A stretch of DNA of 50,895 bases, from NCBI GenBank assembly GCA_964466625.1, contig CAYXQF010000004.1, forward strand, positions 1 to 50,895. The letters run 5' to 3'. This DNA is from QALR01 sp964466625. GTDB taxonomy: Bacteria > Bacillota > Clostridia > Oscillospirales > CAG-272. Below the pieces are notes generated by a model. It was not told where the DNA came from. It saw nothing but the letters and a program-made list of their open reading frames with translations, and made no database searches. Both the position numbers and the translations under genes were made by a program. Positions 16,878 through 25,397 of this stretch are shown piece by piece (position 1 is the stretch's first letter; every line of letters starts with the position of its first letter).

Positions 16878-16907
16878 ATTACGTCGGCATTATTATGTCG
16901 ACGTAAT
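16878..16907 (+). repeat. Intercistronic hairpin between binding protein and permease
   Basis: ATTACGTCG (16878-16886) and CGACGTAAT (16899-16907) are perfect arms with no U-tract. Such hairpins often protect the upstream mRNA and give more binding protein than permease. Confidence 0.65.
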
Positions 16908-16944
16908 CTCGCTGTATAGGTTTATTTGAAAGGAAATACATTTC

Positions 16945-17889
16945 ATGCTAAATTATCTTGCATCTTTGCCCGGTGCGATTGCGCAGGGCATCATCTGGGG
17001 TATCATGGCGATCGGTGTTTATATCACCTATCGAATTCTTGATATTGCCGATCTTACCGTTGACGGCACGATCTGCACCGGTGCCGCTGTCTGCGCGGTG
17101 ATGGTCGTTCGCGGTCAATCTGTTTGGGTTGCGATCCTTTGCGCTGTGCTTGCCGGTATGCTGGCAGGACTTTTGACAGGTCTTTTCCATACGTTTATGG
17201 GAATCCCCGCGATCCTTTCCGGTATTTTGACGCAGCTTATTCTTTGGTCTGTCAACCTAAAGATCATGGGCTTTGCGTTTTCACCTGTGCAGAAAAGTGC
17301 CGCAAACGTAGCGCTTCCTGCAAGAAATTATGATCTTTTGATCTCTCAGATGGAACGCCCCGAAGCGATCGTTGTCCTTGAGCTTTTTGCCATTGTGATC
17401 ATCGGTCTTTTGTATTGGTTCTTTGGTACAGAATTTGGTTCCGGTATCCGTGCAACAGGTGCAAACCTTAATATGAGCAGTGCGCAGGGCATCAATACCA
17501 ATGCTATGAAGATCGTAGGTCTTGTGATCTCCAACGGTATCGTGGCACTTTCCGGTGCGCTTCTTGCGCAGTATCTCGGTAACTCCGATATCAATATGGG
17601 TAAGGGCGCGATCGTTATCGGTCTTGCTGCCGTTATCATCGGTGAAGCACTCTTTTCTTGGCTTTCCAGAAACAATTTCGCACTGAAGCTGATCGTAGTT
17701 GTTCTCGGTGGTATTGTTTATTACATCGTTTACGCGACCGTTATTTATCTCGGCTTGGATTCCAACTATCTGAAGATGCTTTCCGCGCTTGTAGTTGCAA
17801 TTTTCCTTGCGATCCCTTATTGGAAGAAAAAATATTTTTCCGGCAAGAAGAGTATTTTTGCAAAACTTAAAAAGAAAGGTGGAGAATAA
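16945..17889 (+). CDS. ABC transporter permease (TrpY type)
   Basis: A 314-residue integral membrane protein with about eight or nine hydrophobic segments and a Lys-rich cytoplasmic tail. Conserved parts of the branched-chain/TrpY-like permease superfamily are seen: GAIAQGIIWGIMAIGVYITY, ADLTVDGTICTGAAV, FHTFMGIPAILSGIL, the coupling-loop region RATGANLNMSSAQGINT and IVGLVISNGIVALSGALLAQ. It forms the channel for the substrate delivered by the lipoprotein. AAAGGAAA precedes ATG 16945. It ends two nt before the ATPase start. Confidence 0.9.
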   Translation: MLNYLASLPGAIAQGIIWGIMAIGVYITYRILDIADLTVDGTICTGAAVCAVMVVRGQSVWVAILCAVLAGMLAGLLTGLFHTFMGIPAILSGILTQLILWSVNLKIMGFAFSPVQKSAANVALPARNYDLLISQMERPEAIVVLELFAIVIIGLLYWFFGTEFGSGIRATGANLNMSSAQGINTNAMKIVGLVISNGIVALSGALLAQYLGNSDINMGKGAIVIGLAAVIIGEALFSWLSRNNFALKLIVVVLGGIVYYIVYATVIYLGLDSNYLKMLSALVVAIFLAIPYWKKKYFSGKKSIFAKLKKKGGE

Positions 17890-17891
17890 AG

Positions 17892-18686
17892 ATGCTGGAA
17901 CTTGTTAATGTACAAAAAACATTTTTCCCCGGCACCGTCAATGCTAAAAAAGCGCTTTGCGGTGTAGATCTTCACCTAAATCCCGGCGATTTTGTCACAA
18001 TTATCGGTGGTAACGGCGCGGGAAAATCCACCACGCTCAATGCTGTTGCCGGTGTTTTCCCCATCGACGAAGGCTCGATCAAAATCGATGGCATAGATGT
18101 GGCACACCTTCCTGAACACAAACGCGCAAAATATATCGGCAGAGTTTTTCAGGATCCGATGACAGGTACGGCAGCGACGATGGAAATTCAGGAAAATCTT
18201 GCGATCGCGGCACGCCGTGGCGAAAGAAGAACGCTTCGCTGGGGTATCTCCTCCAAGGAGAAAAAACATTTTCGTGAACTGCTTTCTATCCTTGAGCTTG
18301 GCTTGGAAGACCGTATGACGGCAAAAGTCGGATTGCTTTCGGGTGGTCAAAGACAAGCATTGACGCTTCTCATGGCAACGCTCAAACAGCCGAAGATCCT
18401 CCTTCTTGACGAGCATACTGCCGCACTTGACCCGAAGACCGCGGCAAAGGTTTTGGAAATTTCCGATATGCTGATCGCGGAAAATCATCTTACCGCGATG
18501 ATGGTCACACACAACATGAAAGACGCTATCGCACACGGCAACCGCCTTATCATGATGAATGAAGGTAAGATCATTTTTGACGTTTCCGGTGAAGAAAAGA
18601 AAAATCTCACTGTAGAAGCACTTGTGCAGAAATTCTCCGCTTCCGGCGGCGAAGGTCTTAGCGACAGAACACTTCTTGCGAAATAA
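17892..18686 (+). CDS. ABC transporter ATP-binding protein (TrpZ type)
   Basis: A 264-residue ATPase that powers the transporter. Walker A is GGNGAGKSTTLNAVAG (about 38-53), the Q-loop region is GRVFQDPMTG, the signature is LLSGGQRQAL, Walker B is ILLLDEHTAALDP and the switch is MMVTHNMKDAIAHG. GGTGGAGAAT spans the junction with the permease stop, giving an RBS that ties the two genes. A terminator follows at 18694. Domain content and order match COG1101-type partners of ABC_sub_bind systems. Confidence 0.93.
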   Translation: MLELVNVQKTFFPGTVNAKKALCGVDLHLNPGDFVTIIGGNGAGKSTTLNAVAGVFPIDEGSIKIDGIDVAHLPEHKRAKYIGRVFQDPMTGTAATMEIQENLAIAARRGERRTLRWGISSKEKKHFRELLSILELGLEDRMTAKVGLLSGGQRQALTLLMATLKQPKILLLDEHTAALDPKTAAKVLEISDMLIAENHLTAMMVTHNMKDAIAHGNRLIMMNEGKIIFDVSGEEKKNLTVEALVQKFSASGGEGLSDRTLLAK

Positions 18687-18693
18687 AATAAAG

Positions 18694-18722
18694 AACCGAG
18701 CAATTTTGTTGCTCGGTTTTTT
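18694..18722 (+). terminator. Terminator of the transporter operon
   Basis: AACCGAGCAA pairs with TTGCTCGGTT around TTTTG, followed by TTTT. Confidence 0.88.
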
Positions 18723-18750
18723 GCTGGATTTCGAGGATAAAAGCGAAAGA

Positions 18751-20010
18751 TCAAAAGTGGAAATTTTTCGCCGTGGTGATCCCTTGATGGCTCTCCAGCC
18801 AACGCATTGCATTCCATGCATAGACGGCGGCACCGATGGGGAGTGCGTTTTCATCGAATTTTACTTTCGGGTGATGCTGAGGGAAAGGGAAGCCTTTGGA
18901 GATTTCTCCTGCCGCAAGTGCTATCATGACGGAAGGAACCGCATGGCTGACGTAAGCAAAATCTTCTGAGCCGCTTCCTTTCATGTTTTTTTCGCCTGCT
19001 TCGTTCATGGAAGGGAAATCCGAGGTGGAGAAGGCTTTTTCTTTGCCGAGAAGCCCCATCGTGAAATTGGTCACGTCGCGAGAGAGCGTTTCGTCATTGA
19101 CAAGCGCAGGACAGCCTTTGACAAAAAGTACGTCAGCGCGCGCACCAAAGGCTTCCGCGATCGGTTCCGCGATTTCTTTGATTCTCTTTTTGAGAAAATC
19201 ACGGATATTATCATCGAATGCGCGTAGAGAACCCTCCATCGTGATGCTTTCGGGAATGACGTTTGCCGCACTACTTGTCGTTTCAAATTTTCCGACGGTC
19301 AAGACGGCAACGTCTGTGCTTGCCAGTTCTCTTGCGTGGATCTCTTGCAAAGCGATCAAAATATGTGCGCCAACGGTGATCGGATCCACACCGAGATGGG
19401 GCATAGAACCATGCGCGCCTTTGCCGAAAACGCGAATGATGAAATAATCAGCCGCAGGCGCGCTGATGCCGGGCGCGGAGATCATAGCGGTTCCCGTTTG
19501 AAACGGAACGCCTGCCAAAACGTGAAGCATCATCGCCGCATCGACGGGCGGGTTTTCCAAAACACCGTCTCTCATCATATCCATCGCCCCCTCCAGCGTT
19601 TCTTCTGCCGGTTGAAACATAAGTTTTACGGTGCCGCCAAGCTCCTCCTCGTGTTTTTTCAAGATAGCGGCGGCGCCGAGGAGCATTGACGTGTGCATAT
19701 CATGTCCGCAAGCGTGCATGTTGCCATTTTCGGAAGGAAATGATACGTAGGATTCTTCTTCGATCGGCAATGCGTCCATATCGGCGCGCAAAAGAAAGCA
19801 TTTCCCCTTTTTTGTGCCAATGGTGGCAACGATTCCCGATCTTCCGCATTTTCGCGGATATAGCCCCATTTTTTCCAGTTCATTTTTGACGTATTCATAT
19901 GTGCTCGACAAATCAAAGCCAAGCTCCGCATGGGTGTGTAAATAATGATAATGTGTTTTGAGCATTGACATGCTGTCCATTGCTTCCTTTAAGATTTCCG
20001 TGTGTTTCAT
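18751..20010 (-). CDS. M20 family amidohydrolase
   Basis: A 419-residue metal-dependent amidohydrolase of the hippurate/N-acyl-amino-acid hydrolase group. Metal and catalytic motifs are LRADMDALPIEEE, HACGHDMHTSMLLGAAAIL and FQPAEETLEGA. A dimerisation domain (about 190-310) contains GKGAHGSMPHLGVDP, and the C-terminus has GSEDFAYVS and AVYAWNAMRWL. Members release amino acids from N-acyl or N-aryl conjugates in the cytoplasm. The exact substrate cannot be told. AAAGGAAA lies upstream of the start at 20010. It is convergent with the aromatic amino acid transporter, so a link is possible but not shown. Confidence 0.9.
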   Translation of the reverse strand: MKHTEILKEAMDSMSMLKTHYHYLHTHAELGFDLSSTYEYVKNELEKMGLYPRKCGRSGIVATIGTKKGKCFLLRADMDALPIEEESYVSFPSENGNMHACGHDMHTSMLLGAAAILKKHEEELGGTVKLMFQPAEETLEGAMDMMRDGVLENPPVDAAMMLHVLAGVPFQTGTAMISAPGISAPAADYFIIRVFGKGAHGSMPHLGVDPITVGAHILIALQEIHARELASTDVAVLTVGKFETTSSAANVIPESITMEGSLRAFDDNIRDFLKKRIKEIAEPIAEAFGARADVLFVKGCPALVNDETLSRDVTNFTMGLLGKEKAFSTSDFPSMNEAGEKNMKGSGSEDFAYVSHAVPSVMIALAAGEISKGFPFPQHHPKVKFDENALPIGAAVYAWNAMRWLESHQGITTAKNFHF

Positions 20011-20121
20011 AGATCGTTTCCTTTCTTTTTTGTTTTTCGTGGTTTAGTATATCCCGAAGGAAAGAAAATATGAAGTTTGATGTGTTCAAGGCGAAAAATG
20101 AGCGATTCCTTCAAAAAACTA

Positions 20122-20149
20122 TTGCTTTTTTATGAGAATGTGCTATAAT
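20122..20149 (+). promoter_or_regulatory. Promoter of the folT-folC gene
   Basis: TATAAT at 20144-20149 with a weak TTGCTT at 20122-20127 (16-nt spacer). It lies just before the riboswitch. Confidence 0.6.
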
Positions 20150-20162
20150 AAAAACATCAAGA

Positions 20163-20264
20163 AACAGAGTAGACGACAGTGAGTTTTAAGTGCCGAATTT
20201 ACGGGGAGTTGATTTTCGGACGAAAACAAATTTTGTTGCTGTACTGCCGTCGCATCCCGCTGTT
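20163..20264 (+). promoter_or_regulatory. THF (folate) riboswitch
   Basis: The sequence matches the tetrahydrofolate riboswitch layout. Stem P1 is AACAG/CTGTT. After it comes GAGTAG. P2 is GACGACAGT pairing with ACTGCCGTC with one mismatch. The conserved TTAAGTG and GGGG segments are inside, and GCATCCCGC closes the 3' side. Location upstream of a FolT gene supports it. Downstream, GCGTAC/GTATGC followed by TTTTTC (20280-20302) is a possible weak terminator, and GGAGG (20337-20341) is the ribosome site. Whether control is on transcription or translation cannot be decided by eye. Confidence 0.87.
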
Positions 20265-20351
20265 ACATATTTGTCCGATGCGTACTTTTTGGTATGCTTT
20301 TTCGGGCTTTGTGTATATGCGCGCGTCTGTTATTACGGAGGTGCATTTTTT

Positions 20352-22133
20352 ATGTCAAAAATCAGAAAAAAACGCAATTTTAAGAATTTCAGAGAAGCTC
20401 TTCTTAAAATGACGGTCTGTGCGATGATGATCGCGCTTTCTGTGATTTTCTGTCGGCTTTTCGGCTTTCCGCAAAACGGTGTCACTCGTGTTGAACTGGG
20501 CTTTTTACCGATCGCCTTCGTTGCGGTGCTTTACGGTCCGCTTTGGTCGATGCTGTCTTATGGCATTGCGGATTTTATCGGTGCATTGATTTTCACGGGT
20601 GTCAATCCCTTTATCACGCTTTGTAAGATCGTGTTCGGCGCGTTGATGGGACTTGCGTTTTATAAGAGAGAAAAGATCGGACTTTTGCGAAACATCATCT
20701 TTTTCGTGATTGTAGGCCTCTTGATCGATTGCGTGATGATGACGCCTATTTTCGTTTTTTATTTTGGATATAATTGGGGGGCAGCGCTCGCTTACCGCCT
20801 CGTTGGCGTTGCGGTCAATACGCCTGCGCGAATCATTGTTATGGGACTTGCTGATAAATTTATTCTTCCGCCGCTGAAAAAACAGGTTTTCGGCAAAAAA
20901 AGCGGCTTTGCGGCATATGCAAACGGCTTTCAGGCGGTTCCTCGTCTTGGCCTTGCACGCATCACATATTTGATGCATTTGCTCGGCGATCCGCAGGATA
21001 AGCTTCGTTGTATTCACGTTGCAGGTACGAACGGAAAGGGTTCTGTTTGTGCGTTTACGGAATCTATTTTGCGTGCTGCTGGATATAAGGTTGGTAAATA
21101 TATTTCTCCGAATCTTGTTCGTGTAAATGAACGTATCAGCTTTTGCGGTGAAGAGATCTCCGATGCGGATCTGACCGCGCTTCTCGCAAAGATTGAAAAG
21201 CTGATTCCCGATGCAGAGAAGGAATTGAACGATAAAATTTCTCAATTTGAAATCTGGACGGCAGCGGCATTCTGCTATTTTGCAGAGAAAAAGCCTGATT
21301 ACGTTGTTTTGGAAACGGGTTTGGGCGGTGAATTTGATGCGACGAACGTCATCTCGTCCAACGTGATGTCTGTGATCACACAGATCGACATTGATCACAC
21401 CGAATATCTCGGCAACACCATCGAAGAGATCGCAAAAACCAAAAGCAAGATCATCAAAGTGAAATGCGAAAGCGGTGTGACGGTTGTTTCCGCGCAAGGC
21501 GCGGCGGCGATTGATGTGATCGGCGAAGAAGCAAAGGCATGCGGTACAAAACTCATCGTTCCGAAGGAAGCGGTCTGCGAGGGTACTTCTGAAATATACG
21601 AAGTGATCTCTTATGGCGGCATGCAGAAACTACGTTTGGGACTTGGTGGTGTTTATCAGATCGGAAACGCCTGCACCGCGATCGAATGTGCGTTGTCGCT
21701 TGGCATTTCGGAAGATGCGATTCGTGAAGGCTTGCTTCTCGCGAAAAATCCTGCGCGTTTTGAGATCATCGACCGTGATCCTACGGTGATCTATGACGGC
21801 GGACACAACCCGAATGGTGTTCGTTCACTGAAAGCTTCCATTGATCGCTATTATCCCGAAACACCGCGCGCTGTGGTTTTCGCCTGTATGGCGGATAAAG
21901 AATTTATGCCTTCGCTTTCCATGTTGAATGATGGAAAGAGTAAATTTGTTTTCACCACAGTGCAAGAAAATCCCCGTGCCATGGGTGCGGAAGCACTTTG
22001 TGGGGCGGCGAAGGACGGCGGCATTGACGGCGAATGGCGCGCTACGCTGAAAGAAGCGATCGCGCACGCAAAGACTTTGGCACCGCTTGTTGTTGTTTGC
22101 GGCTCGCTCTATCTTTATAAAGATTTGTTTTAA
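20352..22133 (+). CDS. FolT-FolC fusion: folate ECF transporter S component joined to folylpolyglutamate synthase
   Basis: One uninterrupted 593-codon frame. Residues 1 to about 185 are a FolT-like S component with about six membrane segments: MTVCAMMIALSVIFCRLFGF, RVELGFLPIAFVAVLYGP and YGIADFIGALIFTG. From residue 189 it is FolC: YANGFQAVPRLGLARITYL, the ATP loop HVAGTNGKGSV near 222, KYISPNLVRVNERI, VLETGLGGEFDATNVI, QIDIDHTEYLG and YDGGHNPNGVRSLK. FolT binds folate and needs EcfA/A'/T (not in the window) to transport; FolC adds glutamates that trap folate. ATG 20352 follows GGAGG by 10 nt; upstream in-frame ATGs lie in the riboswitch. The fusion is direct observation; coupled import and trapping is inference. 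Confidence 0.92.
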   Translation: MSKIRKKRNFKNFREALLKMTVCAMMIALSVIFCRLFGFPQNGVTRVELGFLPIAFVAVLYGPLWSMLSYGIADFIGALIFTGVNPFITLCKIVFGALMGLAFYKREKIGLLRNIIFFVIVGLLIDCVMMTPIFVFYFGYNWGAALAYRLVGVAVNTPARIIVMGLADKFILPPLKKQVFGKKSGFAAYANGFQAVPRLGLARITYLMHLLGDPQDKLRCIHVAGTNGKGSVCAFTESILRAAGYKVGKYISPNLVRVNERISFCGEEISDADLTALLAKIEKLIPDAEKELNDKISQFEIWTAAAFCYFAEKKPDYVVLETGLGGEFDATNVISSNVMSVITQIDIDHTEYLGNTIEEIAKTKSKIIKVKCESGVTVVSAQGAAAIDVIGEEAKACGTKLIVPKEAVCEGTSEIYEVISYGGMQKLRLGLGGVYQIGNACTAIECALSLGISEDAIREGLLLAKNPARFEIIDRDPTVIYDGGHNPNGVRSLKASIDRYYPETPRAVVFACMADKEFMPSLSMLNDGKSKFVFTTVQENPRAMGAEALCGAAKDGGIDGEWRATLKEAIAHAKTLAPLVVVCGSLYLYKDLF

Positions 22134-22143
22134 TAAGAATAAT

Positions 22144-22178
22144 AAACCCCGACAGATTTTTTTAGTCTGTCGGGGTTT
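22144..22178. terminator. Bidirectional terminator between folT-folC and the Nudix gene
   Basis: A perfect 13-bp stem (AAACCCCGACAGA with TCTGTCGGGGTTT) around a 9-nt loop lies between two convergent genes. On the minus strand it is followed by TTTATTATT. Confidence 0.82.
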
Positions 22179-22206
22179 GCTTTAGTTTGATAGATAATAT
22201 AATAGG

Positions 22207-23046
22207 TTAATAAAACAGTAATTTTCCTGCTTCCGCATACAGTTTTGGAGAGGTCTGCGGATATGTAAGCTCGTCGGGCAGGGTATCGAATACCTTTATT
22301 TCTTTCATTTCACTTTCGGGAAGTTCGCCAAGGGAGTGAACTACTGCTAAGAAAACCATGCCATTTGAACAGGCTTGCGAATTGAATCCCCAATAGTCGC
22401 AAACAGGATAGATGTCGGCATCTTGAATGCCGCTTTCCTCAAAAAGTTCACGGCGAGCACATTCCAGCGGCGTTTCGCCTGCTTCGATATGGCCGCCTTG
22501 TGTTTCCCATGTATCACGCTTCTTGTGCCTTGAGAGCACCCATTTCCCTTGATAAGAGGTGCAGATAACTGTGTACTTATATCGTTCGAGGTATCCAAGC
22601 GGGTATATCCTACATTGTAGATTTTTGCGGATCGCTTCACGGTCAAGCGTAGGAGCGTCTAAATCAACACCGAGTTCTTTGCATTTTTCGATGGCAAGGT
22701 CATGACCTTGCAACGCTGCCTTTCGATACCAAAATATCGCCTGTTCCACATCTCTCTCCACACCGATAGCTTCCTCGTGAAACCAAGCGAGGTTGCATTG
22801 CCCATCACGGTCACCGTGGTCGGCGGCTCTGCGTGTCCAATAGACCGCTTTTTCAAGGTCTTTTTCTACACCCAGACCGTCATAATAGAAATAGCCGATT
22901 TGGCATTCTGCCAAAGGATAGCCCTGCTCCGCTAAGAGCAAATGCCCCTCAAAGCATTTTTCATATTGCTTTGTATTGAAGAATTTTTCAATCAGTTCGT
23001 TGCAAATATCTAATTCTTTACAGGGTTTGTAATACTCGTTTGCCAT
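22207..23046 (-). CDS. Sel1-repeat/Nudix hydrolase fusion
   Basis: A 279-residue protein with two domains. Residues about 20-125 contain Sel1-like helical repeats: AECQIGYFYYDGLGVEKDLE, KAVYWTRRAADHGD, then QCNLAWFHEEAIGVERDVEQ and AIFWYRKAALQGHD. Residues about 145-279 are a Nudix domain with a perfect Nudix box, GHIEAGETPLECARRELFEE followed by SGI. The Nudix part would hydrolyse a nucleoside diphosphate linked to another group; the Sel1 repeats usually bind proteins. Similarity of the Nudix part to MutT cannot fix the substrate. GGGAG precedes the start at 23046. It lies downstream of ftsH with its own possible promoter. Confidence 0.88.
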   Translation of the reverse strand: MANEYYKPCKELDICNELIEKFFNTKQYEKCFEGHLLLAEQGYPLAECQIGYFYYDGLGVEKDLEKAVYWTRRAADHGDRDGQCNLAWFHEEAIGVERDVEQAIFWYRKAALQGHDLAIEKCKELGVDLDAPTLDREAIRKNLQCRIYPLGYLERYKYTVICTSYQGKWVLSRHKKRDTWETQGGHIEAGETPLECARRELFEESGIQDADIYPVCDYWGFNSQACSNGMVFLAVVHSLGELPESEMKEIKVFDTLPDELTYPQTSPKLYAEAGKLLFY

Positions 23047-23196
23047 ACCATCGCTCCCACAAATTCAAATTTATCGTTCCGTTTTATCACAAGTTTCGCA
23101 TGGATATTACAAAAGCGTCGGGCGAAACTCATGCTTTTAAATTTACACGAGCGTGTCCAAAGGCTCCCTCTCGGAGGGCGCCGTCTTGCTCAACTC

Positions 23197-23225
23197 ATTA
23201 TACCACAAAATCGGCAGAGGAGCAA
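23197..23225 (-). promoter_or_regulatory. Possible promoter of the Sel1-Nudix gene
   Basis: On the minus strand TATAAT (23197-23202) lies 17 nt from TTGCTC (23220-23225). It overlaps the ftsH terminator stem. A short GC-rich inverted segment (GGCTCCCTC...GAGGGCGCC, 23162-23182) lies in the leader and may be a copy of a dispersed repeat. Confidence 0.4.
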
Positions 23226-23237
23226 TACCTCTGCCGA
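23211..23237 (-). terminator. Terminator after ftsH
   Basis: TCGGCAGAGG and CCTCTGCCGA form a perfect 10-bp stem around AGCAATA. On the minus strand ATTTTG follows. Confidence 0.7.
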
Positions 23238-23293
23238 AATCTGCAAACAAGACCTTTATGAGAAAACGCTTAAAGCTTTTCCTTTTTTGCCTA

Positions 23294-25108
23294 TTATGCC
23301 GTCATCAAAAGATTCATAAATTCTTCGCCCGTGATGGTTTCTTTTTCATAGAGGTGTTTTGCGATGATATCAAGCTTCGTGCGATTTTCCAGCAGGATCT
23401 TTGCCGCTTTTTCGTGTTGTTTTTTCACGAGTGCCACCACTTGACGGTCGATCTCCGTTTGTGTTTCTGCCGAGCAAGCGAGGGAAGTGTCGCCGCCGAG
23501 ATATTGTGAGGTGACGGTTTCCATCGCAACCATATCGAATTTTTCGCTCATGCCAAAGCGTGTGATCATGGAGCGAGCAAGTTTCGTTGCCATTTCAATA
23601 TCGTTGGAAGCACCCGTGGTGACGGAACCGAGCGCGATCTCTTCTGCCGCTCTGCCGCCCGTGTAGGTGGCGATCTTGTTTTCAATCTCTTCTTTGGTCA
23701 TCAGATAGTGGTTGTTTTCCTCGACTTGCATGGTGTAGCCGAGCGCACCCGATGTGCGCGGAACGATGGTGATCTTTTGCACAGGAGCAGATCCGGTTTG
23801 CATCGCCGCCACAAGCGCGTGGCCCACTTCATGGTAAGCAACGTAAAGCTTTTCTTTATCCGTGAGGATCGCGTTTTTCTTTTGATAGCCCGCAATGACA
23901 ACTTCGATACTTTCTTCCAGATCCGCTTGTGTTGCGGCATTTCTGCCTTGTCGCACAGCACGCAGTGCGGCTTCATTGACGATGTTTGCAAGTTCTGCAC
24001 CCGACGCGCCCGATGCCATTTTGGCAACGTGTGTGAAGTCTACGTTCGGTGCGAGCTTGATCTTTTTCGCGTGAACACGCAGGATCGCCTCTCTGCCTTT
24101 AAGATCGGGAAGCTCCACGGGAACGCGTCTGTCAAAACGTCCGGGACGTGTCAAGGCAGGATCAAGTGTTTCGGGACGGTTGGTCGCCGCCAAAATGATG
24201 ACGCCTGTATTGCCTTCAAAGCCGTCCATTTCTGTGAGAAGCTGATTGAGTGTTTGTTCGCGTTCGTCATTGCCGCCCATGTGTGCGCTTCGTTTGCCGC
24301 CGATGGCATCAATTTCGTCGATAAAAACGATGCAAGGCGCTTTTTCTTTGGCTTGTTTGAAAAGATCGCGCACCTTGGAAGCACCCATACCAACGAACAT
24401 TTCCACAAATTCCGAACCGGACATGGAGAAAAAGGGAACGTTGGCTTCTCCTGCAACTGCTTTGGCAAGCATGGTCTTACCCGTGCCGGGAGGGCCGACG
24501 AGCAAGATACCTTTTGGCATAGAAGCGCCGATCTCGGTGAATTTTCGGGGATTGTGGAGATAATCGACGATCTCCGCGAGGTTTTCTTTGGCTTCATCTT
24601 CACCTGCCACATCGGAAAATTTGATGCCGTCAGAGGATTTTACATATACTTTGGCGTTACTTTTTCCGAGATTGAACATCATGGAATTATTACCGTCTTT
24701 TCCCATCATGCGCTTGGTCAGCCATTTGCCGAGAAGCATAAAGATCGCGATCGGGATCACCCAGCTAAATAGTAGATTGAGAAAGAGAGAAGGTTCTTCC
24801 ACGATCTCTTTGTCAAACACAGCGCCGGAAGCTCGCAAACGTTCGGTGAGCCCATCGTCGGGCATCAGCCCCGTGCGATAAATTTTGCCTTCATGATCGG
24901 CAAAGAGGATCTCAGTTTCGGTTACTTGCACCTCTGCGATCTCGCGATTTTCCGTCATCGTCATGAACGTACCGTAATCAACATATTGGATCTGCATTTG
25001 ATTCAGCAGAGGCATCAGCACGAAATTAAAGATCACGATTACCACAAGCACGATACAGTAATACAAAATCAGTTTGTTTTTCGGCTTTTTCGTTTCTTTT
25101 GTTTTCAT
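23294..25108 (-). CDS. ftsH: ATP-dependent zinc metalloprotease FtsH
   Basis: A 604-residue membrane AAA+ protease that degrades misfolded and regulatory membrane proteins. Two N-terminal membrane segments, about 13-36 and 107-127, flank an external domain. The AAA module has Walker A GPPGTGKTMLAKAVAG near 205, Walker B IVFIDEIDAIGGKR and the second region of homology TNRPETLDPALTRPGRFDR. The protease domain has the zinc site HEVGHALVAAM and later conserved GGDTSL. The length is slightly short but complete, ending soon after the protease helices. It is not next to tilS-hpt, the common neighbour of the main FtsH in Firmicutes, so this may be a second copy. Confidence 0.95.
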   Translation of the reverse strand: MKTKETKKPKNKLILYYCIVLVVIVIFNFVLMPLLNQMQIQYVDYGTFMTMTENREIAEVQVTETEILFADHEGKIYRTGLMPDDGLTERLRASGAVFDKEIVEEPSLFLNLLFSWVIPIAIFMLLGKWLTKRMMGKDGNNSMMFNLGKSNAKVYVKSSDGIKFSDVAGEDEAKENLAEIVDYLHNPRKFTEIGASMPKGILLVGPPGTGKTMLAKAVAGEANVPFFSMSGSEFVEMFVGMGASKVRDLFKQAKEKAPCIVFIDEIDAIGGKRSAHMGGNDEREQTLNQLLTEMDGFEGNTGVIILAATNRPETLDPALTRPGRFDRRVPVELPDLKGREAILRVHAKKIKLAPNVDFTHVAKMASGASGAELANIVNEAALRAVRQGRNAATQADLEESIEVVIAGYQKKNAILTDKEKLYVAYHEVGHALVAAMQTGSAPVQKITIVPRTSGALGYTMQVEENNHYLMTKEEIENKIATYTGGRAAEEIALGSVTTGASNDIEMATKLARSMITRFGMSEKFDMVAMETVTSQYLGGDTSLACSAETQTEIDRQVVALVKKQHEKAAKILLENRTKLDIIAKHLYEKETITGEEFMNLLMTA

Positions 25109-25397
25109 CTGTTAAATAATCCTTTTCTAAAAATGATATGATTTTACTATCATTAGTATAGACTTATTTTGTGAATAAATCTTGCGGATAATTTGTCCAA
25201 ATCGTGAAAATGAAAATGTAGCATTCGCACGGAGAAAAATTTTTGATGAATTTTGCCCTCTTTTTTGAAATAATAAGAAAAAATATCAATATCGTCCAAA
25301 AAACGAGCAACATAAGATGTTGATTATTTTTCTTATTGGATTTAAAATAGAATTATATGTAATTTATGTTTTTATGAGTATAAGGGGAGGAATGTAA
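25109..25397 (+). other. AT-rich intergenic region with overlapping inverted repeats
   Basis: About 290 nt between divergent ftsH and the oxidoreductase gene. It contains an imperfect 22-bp inverted repeat (25272-25293 with 25316-25337, 19 of 22 matching). Overlapping its 3' arm is a smaller perfect palindrome CAACATAAGATGTTG (25308-25322), so two folds would exclude each other. I could not place confident promoters. Confidence 0.55.

Noticed and set aside
23158..23185. GGCTCCCTC-type dispersed repeat
   Set aside because: Only a partial, imperfect second copy (50791) is in the window, so a repeat family cannot be supported.
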